A stretch of DNA of 64,000 nt from Sphingomonas phyllosphaerae 5.2 (lineage in GTDB: Bacteria; Pseudomonadota; Alphaproteobacteria; Sphingomonadales; Sphingomonadaceae), in NCBI RefSeq assembly GCF_000419605.1, contig NZ_ATTI01000001.1, positions 967,501 to 1,031,500 of the forward strand. The letters run 5' to 3'. The translations under genes and the position numbers were made by a program. Of the stretch, positions 55,256 through 63,402 are shown piece after piece. A model generated the notes under the pieces. It was given only the letters and a program-made list of their open reading frames with translations, searched no databases and was not told the origin of the DNA. Position 1 is the stretch's first letter; each line of letters opens with the position of its first letter.

Positions 55256-56269
55256 TCAGCGCGCCTCGATCAGAAACGCGGCGCCGGGTACGATGATCGT
55301 GGCATGGGCAACGAGCGTACCATCGTCCGCGACGTGAAACTGCCGAACGGTGCCGCCTTCCTCATTGGCGACGAGAAGGCGCCGTTCGGCCTCGAGAAGG
55401 AGCATGAAACGCGGCGACGCGCCCCCGCTCCGAACATGCTCGATCATCCGCAGTTCGGCACCGTCGACGGCGAAGACCGCGATGCTGTCATGGCCGCGGT
55501 TCGTGACATAGAGCCGGTTCGCGGCCTGGTTGAGCAGGATATGCCCGCCCAGGTTCTTGGTGACGCCGAACGGTGACGTCGATTGGCTGGCGAGCGTATG
55601 CAGGCTGCCGTCCGCGTCGACGGCAAGGCAGGTGACGGTAGACGCGAGTTCGCTGACGAGGAACGCGAGCGGCTCGCGCGGGTGAAAGGCGAGATGGCGC
55701 GGCCCGGAACCGGGCGGTGCGCGGAACGCCGGTGTCGGCGCGGTCGCACCGCGGTCGAAGCGCCAGATCGTGTCGGATCCGAGATCCACGCAATAATAGT
55801 GGTCGCTGCCGGTAGCACGGCCGACCCAATGAGCGTGCGGACCGGCCTGCCGCTCCTCGTCCGGGCCGCTGCCCGTGAGCCGGAGCAGGGTCGACTGCCC
55901 AGGGCCGTCGGGGTGGATCGCAATGGTCGTGATGCTGCCACTCTCGTAGTTCGCGGCGAGGAGCTGCGATCCGTCGTCGTCGAGCGCGAGGTGACAGGGA
56001 GCCGCGCCGCTGGTCCGGGCGTCCCAAAGCCGGTGAAGCACGCCACCGCGTGGCTGCAAAGCGTGGACCCGCCCTTCGGTGTCTTCGCCCACGACATAGA
56101 GCATGCTTCGGTCTTGGCGCCACAGCCCAAACGACGCATCGGTCACGTCGCACATCGTTGGACCAGCCATCAGGGACCCTGCTGTTGACACAAGCGAGCG
56201 GATACCGGCACCGCCGTTCCGCGCATAGGTGCCGACGAGCAGCTCCACCTTGTCGTCTGCTTCATGCAT
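55256..56269 (-). CDS. Lactonase-family beta-propeller protein (6-phosphogluconolactonase/COG2706-like)
   Basis: This 337-residue protein is predicted to form a seven-bladed propeller. Family features are LLVGTYARNGGAGIRSL at the start, PCHLALDDDGSQLLAANYESGSI, AHWVGRATGSDHYYCVDLGSD, GPRHLAFHPREPLAFLVSEL, RLYVTNRGHDSIAVF and GASPRFMLLLEAERRLLVANEEGG. Such proteins open sugar lactones to aldonic acids. ATG 56269 has GAGGAG about 7 bases upstream. It overlaps the MFS transporter gene by 8 bases, so the pair is one transcript. It converges on the dehydrogenase operon. Confidence 0.85.
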   Translation of the reverse strand: MHEADDKVELLVGTYARNGGAGIRSLVSTAGSLMAGPTMCDVTDASFGLWRQDRSMLYVVGEDTEGRVHALQPRGGVLHRLWDARTSGAAPCHLALDDDGSQLLAANYESGSITTIAIHPDGPGQSTLLRLTGSGPDEERQAGPHAHWVGRATGSDHYYCVDLGSDTIWRFDRGATAPTPAFRAPPGSGPRHLAFHPREPLAFLVSELASTVTCLAVDADGSLHTLASQSTSPFGVTKNLGGHILLNQAANRLYVTNRGHDSIAVFAVDGAELRMIEHVRSGGASPRFMLLLEAERRLLVANEEGGTVRQFHVADDGTLVAHATIIVPGAAFLIEAR

Positions 56270-57785
56270 CGCGGTGGCTCCTCGATCGGCGTTGCGTGCG
56301 GTGCCACCGCACCCGGAGGTTTGCGTCCCGTATGAGCGACGCCGGAAGGTCGGTGGCGGCGCGCAGCCCGGCGACGCTGGACATGTTGCGCAGGCCCCGC
56401 CACGTCTCGCCGATGACCTGATTGACCATCTCGCGGCGGTCGATCTCGCCATGCTCCTGAACGAGCGAGAGGCGATGGATCGCATAGATGCCGAGCAGGC
56501 CTGCGATCAGGAAGTAGAAGTCCCAACTGGTCAGCGTCAGCGGGAGGTTGAGCGCCCGATCCGGGCTGTCCCACCGCACGACCAGTTCCAGGCTGCGGCG
56601 GGCGAAGAAGTCGGCAAGTGCACCCCCGACCAGAGGAGCGACGCCCGCTGCCACCGCGGTGACGATCGCGCTCGCCGCCACATAGGCGGTCGCGGTGCCC
56701 TTGGGCGACAGCTTCAGCGCGATGTTGGTCGACGTGAGCGTCACCCCGGCCACCGATGCGCCCATCAGCAGATGAAGGAGGACAAGCCATCCCGCCGCCA
56801 GCGTCCGGTCGCCGATCTGTGAGGCGCCGATCATGGCGACGATCGCCAGGATGTAGACGGGGGCGCAGACCGCAAGTACCGACTTGTTCGCATGGCGGTC
56901 GCTGAGCGAACCCCATAGCCGAAGGGCCAGGAGGTTGGCGATCTGGCTGGCCACGCTCAATATCATGACAAAGCTGACGCTGAAGCCGAGCTGACGCACG
57001 ATGAAGACGGTGAAGAACGGAGTGGCGAGGTTCACCGCGAACTGCCAGCTGCCGATGAACACGAGCAAGCGGCTGAAGTTGCGATCGCGGAGCGGCCGCC
57101 GGAGCAATGCGCGCAGCTGTAACGGGCCGGTCTCGGGCGGCATCATCGGTTCGGGCATGCGCGCCACGACCTGGGCGCTTATCATGCCAGTGACGCACCC
57201 GACCGCGAACATGCACGCGAACACCAGGCTGCGCGATGCCGAGTGTTCGGGTGTCAGTTCGAGTGCCAGCGCCGCAGCCAGGCCAAGGACCAGGCTGACG
57301 CCGGTCAGCCACAGCGTCCGCCTTGCGAACACCCGGCCCAGCTGATCCTCGGGCGCGAGATCCCGTAGCCAGGCATTCCAGGCGCAGCTCCCGATCGCGC
57401 CCGCGCCGCACAACATATATTGCGCTGCCAGGAACAGCCACACAGCGACCGGATCGCCGACGAGCGCAGCCAGCGCCATCAGCCCGAGCATCGATCTACC
57501 AAGGATACTTGCGGCGACGGCGATCCGCTTGCGGGTGCGCAGCCGCTCTACCAGCAGAATTGCGGGGAGCTGCAGGAGCTGGGTCAGAAAGGGCGCGCTC
57601 GCGAGCACGCCGATCATGATGTTGGAGGCGCCAAGGTGCAAGGCGAATGCGGTCAGGATAACGCCGGTGGTAAGCGCTGCCGCCCCGCCCGAGAAAGCAG
57701 CCTCGATCACCAGCAAGCGTAGACCGCGTTCACGGTCCTCGATGCTTATGCCGCTTTGCGGAAGAAGGGACTGTGGCATGATCAA
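56262..57785 (-). CDS. MFS transporter
   Basis: This inner-membrane carrier has 507 residues and about twelve hydrophobic spans (for example GVILTAFALHLGASNIMIGVLASAPFLTQLLQLPAIL, WLTGVSLVLGLAAALALEL, VFACMFAVGCVTGMISAQV, LLHLLMGASVAGVTL). A long C-terminal hydrophilic region follows the last span. It looks like the sugar-type MFS members of alphaproteobacterial catabolic loci. It overlaps the lactonase start, suggesting uptake of the sugar that is then oxidised. ATG 57785 or 57779 may be the start. Its substrate is not evident. Confidence 0.85.
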   Translation of the reverse strand: MIMPQSLLPQSGISIEDRERGLRLLVIEAAFSGGAAALTTGVILTAFALHLGASNIMIGVLASAPFLTQLLQLPAILLVERLRTRKRIAVAASILGRSMLGLMALAALVGDPVAVWLFLAAQYMLCGAGAIGSCAWNAWLRDLAPEDQLGRVFARRTLWLTGVSLVLGLAAALALELTPEHSASRSLVFACMFAVGCVTGMISAQVVARMPEPMMPPETGPLQLRALLRRPLRDRNFSRLLVFIGSWQFAVNLATPFFTVFIVRQLGFSVSFVMILSVASQIANLLALRLWGSLSDRHANKSVLAVCAPVYILAIVAMIGASQIGDRTLAAGWLVLLHLLMGASVAGVTLTSTNIALKLSPKGTATAYVAASAIVTAVAAGVAPLVGGALADFFARRSLELVVRWDSPDRALNLPLTLTSWDFYFLIAGLLGIYAIHRLSLVQEHGEIDRREMVNQVIGETWRGLRNMSSVAGLRAATDLPASLIRDANLRVRWHRTQRRSRSHRDA

Positions 57786-57961
57786 ACCGAACCCACCGGC
57801 CGCCAGGACGGTTTATAATTGCGTAGAAAGCTTCGCCAACTGGCATGCGCGAGGGGGTAGGCGGGTGATCGCAACGGTATGAAGAGCGATCGCTCGCGTA
57901 TCATCGTACGTGCAAGACAAGCCGTTTCTCCGCAGAGCCAAAGAAAACTGAGTGCGGTTGA

Positions 57962-58255
57962 TCAAGCGTCCTCAGCTCGCTCTCTATTTGAGCCATGATC
58001 GCTCACGGCACGATATGCAGGACGCTTCACACCGGCTTTGCGAAATAACAGATAGGCCGAGAGCGAAGCCAGACCTGCCATGCCCGTCAGCAGCCCCGAC
58101 GTTGGGATGCCGGAACGTGCCGATGTGCGATCCAGCGCGACCTCTACCCCTCCAAGGGCGTTCACGGCAGCAGGAACAAGCTTCGTGTCCAGGAAAAGCT
58201 TCGACGCGGACGGGCCACTTGGCTGCTTCAGCATGTAATCGCGATCGACGACCAT
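57962..58255 (-). CDS. Small hypothetical membrane protein
   Basis: This 97-residue protein starts at ATG 58255, with a purine-rich GCGGAG 6-7 bases upstream. A likely membrane helix is GLLTGMAGLASLSAYLLFR, near the centre. The N-terminus is polar (VVDRDYMLKQPSGPS) and the tail is charged. No family is recognised. It is divergent from the molybdopterin oxidoreductase gene, with a gap of about 110 bases, so both may share a control region. Confidence 0.5.
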   Translation of the reverse strand: MVVDRDYMLKQPSGPSASKLFLDTKLVPAAVNALGGVEVALDRTSARSGIPTSGLLTGMAGLASLSAYLLFRKAGVKRPAYRAVSDHGSNRERAEDA

Positions 58256-58364
58256 CGTAATCTCCGCTGCCAGATCGAGTCCGAACTATTCGCTACCCGG
58301 CCTGTTCCGACGCAACCTGATCGCCTGACCAGGGTTTTTGCCACTAGAGCAGGGAGTTAGGCCG

Positions 58365-60695
58365 TTGAAAAAGCCCGAGTACAAGCCGTATGAGCTCCCC
58401 GCAGGCGGCTGGGGCTCCGCTCGTTCGGTCGGCAATATCCTTCGCCGCGAAGGCGTGCTCGCCAGCGCGCCGGTCGCCCTGACCCGCCACAACAAGGTTG
58501 ATGGTTATCAGTGTAACAGCTGCGCCTGGGTCAAACCAGCCAACCCCCTGCCGCTTGAATATTGCGAAAACGGCGTCAAGGCCGTGGCGTGGGAGCTTAC
58601 GGCCCATCGCTGCACGCCCGAATTTTTCGCCAAACACACCGTCACCGAACTACGTGAGCGCGACGATTACAACCTTGAACAGCCCGGTCGGCTCACTCAC
58701 CCGCTGCGCTATGATGCAAGTATCGACAAATATGTTCCGGTGTCGTGGGGGCAGGCAGTAGAGGAAATCTCCCGTGAGTTGCGGGCAGTGGAGGACAAGC
58801 AGCGGGGTACCGTCTTCTACAGCTCTGGTCGTTTGTCCAATGAAGCGAGCTACCTTTACCAGCTGTTCGCCCGGGCGTACGGCAACAACAATCTGCCTGA
58901 CAGCTCGAACATGTGTCATGAAACTACCTCGGTGGCACTTCCGCTAAGCATCGGCCAGGCAGTCGGGTCGGTGGATCTGGGGGACTTCGCCAAAACCGAC
59001 TGCATCATGTTCTTCGGGCAAAATCCTGGCAGCAATTCGCCGCGGATGCTGCACCCGCTTCAGGAGGCCAGCCGCCGGGGTGTGCCCATCATAACCTACA
59101 ATCCGCTGCGTGAACGTGGGCTGGAGCGTTTCCTCAACCCGCAGTCTCCGACCGAGATGGTCACCGGCAAGGCGACGCGGATCAGCTCGCAATATCACCA
59201 GGTCAAGGCGGGCGGTGATCTCGCCGCGCTGACGGGCATCTGCAAGGCGGTGCTGACGATGCACGACGAGGCGGTCGCCGCCGGCGGCGAGGCCGTCCTC
59301 GACGAAGCGTTCATCGCCGAACATACGCATGGCTTCGATCAATTCGCCGACTGGGCACGCGGGCAGGACTGGGATGAACTGGAGCGCCGCTCCGGTCTCC
59401 ACCGCGCGGACATGGAAGCGACTGCGCTGGTCTATGCGCGGTCCAGGGCGGCCATCGCCGTCTATGGCATGGGGCTGACGCAGCATCGGGCCGGCGTCGA
59501 GACGATCAGACTTCTCCTCAACCTCCTGCTGATGCGCGGCAACATCGGGCGGGAAGGTGCAGGTATCTGCCCGGTGCGGGGCCATTCCAACGTTCAGGGC
59601 CAAAGGACGATGGGAGTGACGGAAAAGCCCGAGCTGTTCCCGCTCGACCGGCTCGGACAGCAATTCGGGTTTCAGCCGCCGCGCGAACCGGGCTACAATA
59701 CGGTCGAAACATGCGAGGCGGTACTTAGGGGCGACGTGAAGGCGTTCGTCATGCTGGGCGGAAACTTCGCTCGCGCCATCCCCGATCACAGCCAGATGGA
59801 GCCTGCCTGGCGCAAGTTGCGGTTGACGGTGAACGTCATCACGAAGCTCAATCGCAGTGCCCTGCTGCCGGGCGAGATCAGTTACATCCTCCCCGTCATC
59901 GGCCGCCTGGAGACAGATGAGACCACGGCCGGGCCGCAGGTGCTCTCGATGGAGGATACCTCGGGCTGCATACACGGCAATCGCGGGTTGCGCACGCCGG
60001 CATCGCCACACCTGATCAGCGAAATACGGCTGATATGCGAATTGGCGCAGCGAGTGCTCGCTCCCAATCCACGGATGCGGTGGGATGCCTACATGAACGA
60101 TTATGCCGAAATCCGGCGGGAGATAGGCGAGACGCTCCCCGACACGTTCTGGGACTATGAGCGTCGCATGTGGGAACCTGGCGGCTTTCAACGGCCATTG
60201 CCGGCCAAGAAGCGCGAGTGGCATACCGATACGGGCAAAGCCAACTTCGTGACACCGACGGCGCTAGAGGAAGATCTGGATATGCCCGCCGTCGGTCACG
60301 ACGTGCTGCGGTTGATGACGCTGCGAAGCAACGACCAGTTCAACACGACCGTCTACGGCTATGACGATCGCTTCCGTGGCATCAACAACACTCGCAAGGT
60401 GGTACTGATGAACCGCTTCGACATCGATCGGCGCGGCTTGAAGGTCGGGCAGGCGGTGACATTGAGAACGGTCGCCGACGACGGTGTTGATCGTCATCTG
60501 TCCGGCATGATCGTTGTTGCCTACGATATCCCGATCGGGTGCATCGGCGGATATTACCCTGAATGCAACGTGCTGATGCCGGTCTGGCACTATGCTGCGG
60601 GCAGCAAGACTCCGGCGGCCAAGTCGATCCCGGTCACCGTGCACTCGGACGGGCCGGAGGTTCTTGAGCCGCAACTCGAACTGGGCACGGTGTGA
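58365..60695 (+). CDS. FdhF/YdeP-family molybdopterin oxidoreductase
   Basis: This cytoplasmic molybdopterin-guanine-dinucleotide enzyme has about 776 residues and is related to formate dehydrogenase alpha chains and E. coli YdeP. An N-terminal Cys pair (YQCNSCAW) may hold a metal or cluster. Cofactor-binding blocks are SSGRLSNEASYLYQLFARAYG, NNLPDSSNMCHETTS, IMFFGQNPGSNSPRML and MRGNIGREGAGICPVRGHSNVQG. The second half includes TGKANFVTP and SNDQFNTTVYGYDDRFRG. TTG 58365 is preferred because GGGAG lies about 8 bases upstream; TTG 58338 is in frame but worse. The role in vivo of YdeP-like proteins is poorly defined; an acid- or formate-linked function is only a guess. Confidence 0.87.
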   Translation: MKKPEYKPYELPAGGWGSARSVGNILRREGVLASAPVALTRHNKVDGYQCNSCAWVKPANPLPLEYCENGVKAVAWELTAHRCTPEFFAKHTVTELRERDDYNLEQPGRLTHPLRYDASIDKYVPVSWGQAVEEISRELRAVEDKQRGTVFYSSGRLSNEASYLYQLFARAYGNNNLPDSSNMCHETTSVALPLSIGQAVGSVDLGDFAKTDCIMFFGQNPGSNSPRMLHPLQEASRRGVPIITYNPLRERGLERFLNPQSPTEMVTGKATRISSQYHQVKAGGDLAALTGICKAVLTMHDEAVAAGGEAVLDEAFIAEHTHGFDQFADWARGQDWDELERRSGLHRADMEATALVYARSRAAIAVYGMGLTQHRAGVETIRLLLNLLLMRGNIGREGAGICPVRGHSNVQGQRTMGVTEKPELFPLDRLGQQFGFQPPREPGYNTVETCEAVLRGDVKAFVMLGGNFARAIPDHSQMEPAWRKLRLTVNVITKLNRSALLPGEISYILPVIGRLETDETTAGPQVLSMEDTSGCIHGNRGLRTPASPHLISEIRLICELAQRVLAPNPRMRWDAYMNDYAEIRREIGETLPDTFWDYERRMWEPGGFQRPLPAKKREWHTDTGKANFVTPTALEEDLDMPAVGHDVLRLMTLRSNDQFNTTVYGYDDRFRGINNTRKVVLMNRFDIDRRGLKVGQAVTLRTVADDGVDRHLSGMIVVAYDIPIGCIGGYYPECNVLMPVWHYAAGSKTPAAKSIPVTVHSDGPEVLEPQLELGTV

Positions 60696-60729
60696 GGGCA
60701 GGGGAGTAGCGCGAAGGGCGCGACGCAGG

Positions 60730-60811
60730 GAAGTCGCCCGTCAGGTGAACGTCGCTATCGCAGACCGTGGTGCGTTTTGTGGGAAGCGTCCCCTTTCGGC
60801 GAATAGCACCA
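60730..60811 (+). mobile_element. Degraded IS6-family right-end remnant
   Basis: GAAGTCGCCCGTCAGGTGAACGTCGC... loosely follows the end of the IS6 copies (gtcagctgaacgtcgccgtcaaagaccg), with ..gaatagcacc close to the terminal repeat at about 60802-60811. The orientation is again plus. The match is partial and could be chance in places, but the order of blocks is right. Confidence 0.4.
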
Positions 60812-60821
60812 CGGCCGGTCG

Positions 60822-62108
60822 CTAATCCGGGCGCCAAAGAACAGACGGCATAAACGGATCGAGCGTTGCCGGCAGGCGGTCGACATCCAGCGCAGCGTCG
60901 GGGGATAGCGTCGGGCGACGATCACGCACCAACGTGTAGAGCGCCGTACCTCCCATCATCAGCACGAGGTGCTTCGCGGGGCATTGTCCCGGGCCACCGC
61001 TGAACGGCACCAGCGTATCGCGCTGCGCAGTGCCGTCCAGCCAGATGTCGGGTACGAAGCGGTCGGCATAGGTCAGCCGCTCGGCGTCCCGGTGCAGGAA
61101 GGGCACATGCACCACGAAGCCGGTACCAGCGGCGATCGTCGCGCCATGCCAGGTCGTCACCGTGTCGCTCTCGCGCAGGATCACCGGCGTCGTCGGCCAC
61201 AGCCGCACCGATTCGAGGATACAGGCGCGCAGAAACGGACGCCCGGGATCGTCGTCCGCACGGACCCGGCGCAATGCTTCCGGAGTGGCCGCAAGCAGCA
61301 TCAGCGTACGGAACGTCGCGATGCAAGCCGCATCGAACGCGAACAGCCATTGGCCGACCTGATCTTCCGGTCGTGTTCCCTGCTCCCCCATCTCGGCGAG
61401 CCGCGCCGCGAGGCTGTCGGCAGCGGGTCGATGCAGATAGCTGGCGACGTGCGACAGAAACCGGGCGCGCAGCACGCGACGCTTCGGCTTCAGGAACGCC
61501 CAGTTCGCATCGGCCCGGAGCTGGAAAAGCGACCGCGTCAATGCGACATCGTCGCGCGCAACATCGCCGAACAGGCAGCGACGCACCATTCTGAACCACG
61601 TGTCGCGAAATTCCTCGAACCGCACAGCGTCCTTGGCGGCAAGCGGTGCGATCTCCTCGGCGACGATCCCGTCGAAGCGCGCCCCGAGCGAGTGACGGGG
61701 ACGCGCGCTTTCCAGCACCCGGTCGTTGAGTGATCGCCGCGCCTGACGCGCCGGGCCGCGCGAGATCAGCGATCCCGCCGGCTCGAAATGTGCGAGCGTC
61801 GCATGCTTTTCGCGGGTGTCCGGTGAGAACGGCACGGGAGTTTCGTCGAGAAGGCGCCGCACGTCGTCCGGCGCCACGAGCACGGCTTCGTCATGAACTC
61901 CGAGTTTCAGGATCGCCGGCCCCGAACCATGACGCGCGCGCACGCGCTGCAGCGCCGCGACACCCAGTCGCTCCAGCCCGCTCGCCTGTAGCCAGCGCAC
62001 GATCGTCGGACGGCGCAGGATGATGCCCTTGGCGAACAATGGACCGCCTGCCTGCAGCAACGTCGCGACGCTCTCGATCCATGATAACCGGCTGACCTTT
62101 TGCGCCAT
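60822..62108 (-). CDS. Cytochrome P450
   Basis: This haem-thiolate mono-oxygenase has 428 residues. The ExxR motif is in CILESVRLWPTTP. The haem loop is PFSGGPGQCPAKHL with Cys376 as the haem ligand. The I-helix region is around WLFAFDAACIATFRTLML and lacks the usual Thr next to an acidic residue, so a non-standard oxygen activation or peroxygenase-type reaction is possible. It starts near the SDR gene at 62233 on the opposite strand. No ferredoxin or reductase gene is beside it. Several sphingomonad P450s of this kind act on lipids or terpenoids, but the substrate is unknown. Confidence 0.88.
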   Translation of the reverse strand: MAQKVSRLSWIESVATLLQAGGPLFAKGIILRRPTIVRWLQASGLERLGVAALQRVRARHGSGPAILKLGVHDEAVLVAPDDVRRLLDETPVPFSPDTREKHATLAHFEPAGSLISRGPARQARRSLNDRVLESARPRHSLGARFDGIVAEEIAPLAAKDAVRFEEFRDTWFRMVRRCLFGDVARDDVALTRSLFQLRADANWAFLKPKRRVLRARFLSHVASYLHRPAADSLAARLAEMGEQGTRPEDQVGQWLFAFDAACIATFRTLMLLAATPEALRRVRADDDPGRPFLRACILESVRLWPTTPVILRESDTVTTWHGATIAAGTGFVVHVPFLHRDAERLTYADRFVPDIWLDGTAQRDTLVPFSGGPGQCPAKHLVLMMGGTALYTLVRDRRPTLSPDAALDVDRLPATLDPFMPSVLWRPD

Positions 62109-62232
62109 CTGCGATCCATCCTTATCGAAAAAAGCTGTTCCGGCATGAACCCGCCAGCGTCGAAGTCGTTGAGGAAGGCGAGAAAAAAGACAGCAATTTC
62201 ATGATGTTGAAAACACAGATTAGGAATTGACC

Positions 62233-63399
62233 ATGCCGCTCACCCTGAAGCCGCTGAACGAACAGACGATCGTCATCACTGGTGCGAGCAGTGGCATCGG
62301 GCTGGTCACGGCGCGAATGGCCGCAAAGGCCGGTGCCGCGGTCGTGCTCGCCGCGCGGAACGAGGCAGCGCTGCGCGATCTGGCCGAAGAGATCACCACG
62401 GCCGGCGGCCGCGCACTGGTCGTGCCGTGCGACGTCGGCATGCAAGAGGACGTGCAGCGCGTCGCCGATGAGGCCGTGCGGGCATTCGGCGGCTTCGACA
62501 CGTGGGTCAACAACGCCGGCATCTCGATCTTCGGCAAGACGTGGGATGTGCCGATGGCGGATTGGCGGCGCATGTTCGACACAGTTTATTGGGGCACGGT
62601 GTACGGGTCGCTCGTGGCGCGGCGCCACTTGCGCGTGGCGGACAAGCCGGGGGCGATCGTCAACGTCGGCAGTTTCTTCGGCGATCGCGCACCGGCCGTG
62701 CAGAGCACCTATGCATCGGCCAAGTTCGCGGTTCACGGTTTCACGGGGGCGTTCCGCGAGGAAATCGAACATGACGGGCTGCCGATCTCGGTATCGCTCG
62801 TCCATCCCGGCCGGATCGACACGCCCTATAACGAGCATGCGGGCAATTACATGCCGATGCAGCCCGTCCACCGCGGCATGATCTATCCGCCCGAAGCGGT
62901 GGCGGAGGCGATCCTGTGGTGCGCCGCACACCCCAGGCGCGACATGTTCGTCGGCGCGCAGGCAAAGGCAGCGGCGGTGCTTGGCCTCGTCGCGCCGCGG
63001 CTGACCGACAAGGTGATGTCGATATGGTCGTTCACCTCGCATCAGTCGCGCGAGCGGGTGTCGAACGGCGATCACAGCCGCGCGCTGTTCGAGGCGGGTT
63101 ATGGCGGGCACGAGCGCGGCACGCACGAGCCGCATCTGCTCCGCTCGCGAAGCTATTACGTCAAGGCGACGAAGCGCCCGGCGCTGACCGCGGCAGCGAT
63201 GCTGGGGGGTGGCGCGCTGGCGCTGGCATTGGCGCGCGGCAGGCGGAAGGGCGAAGCCGCGGCGACGATCGAGCGTGGTCACGACGGTGGCGGCGTCGCC
63301 GGGCGGGGTGACGGCGGCGATGCCGAGATCGTGATCGAGGAGGTCGTGGTGGAGACGACGCCGGCCGAGCGCCCGCACGCCGACTTCGTGGTCGCCTGA
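62233..63399 (+). CDS. SDR-family protein with C-terminal membrane anchor
   Basis: This 388-residue protein starts with a full short-chain dehydrogenase: cofactor loop VITGASSGIGLVTARMA, NNAG in WVNNAGISIFG, and Tyr-x-x-x-Lys in TYASAKFAVHG. After the SDR domain there is an extra tail with RSYYVKATKRPALTAAAMLGGGALALALA, a likely membrane helix with a basic edge, and an acidic EIVIEEVVVETT end. ATG 62233 has AGGA about 8 bases upstream. It is divergent from the P450. The next SDR gene follows by 3 bases. Confidence 0.87.
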   Translation: MPLTLKPLNEQTIVITGASSGIGLVTARMAAKAGAAVVLAARNEAALRDLAEEITTAGGRALVVPCDVGMQEDVQRVADEAVRAFGGFDTWVNNAGISIFGKTWDVPMADWRRMFDTVYWGTVYGSLVARRHLRVADKPGAIVNVGSFFGDRAPAVQSTYASAKFAVHGFTGAFREEIEHDGLPISVSLVHPGRIDTPYNEHAGNYMPMQPVHRGMIYPPEAVAEAILWCAAHPRRDMFVGAQAKAAAVLGLVAPRLTDKVMSIWSFTSHQSRERVSNGDHSRALFEAGYGGHERGTHEPHLLRSRSYYVKATKRPALTAAAMLGGGALALALARGRRKGEAAATIERGHDGGGVAGRGDGGDAEIVIEEVVVETTPAERPHADFVVA

Positions 63400-63402
63400 G
63401 CA

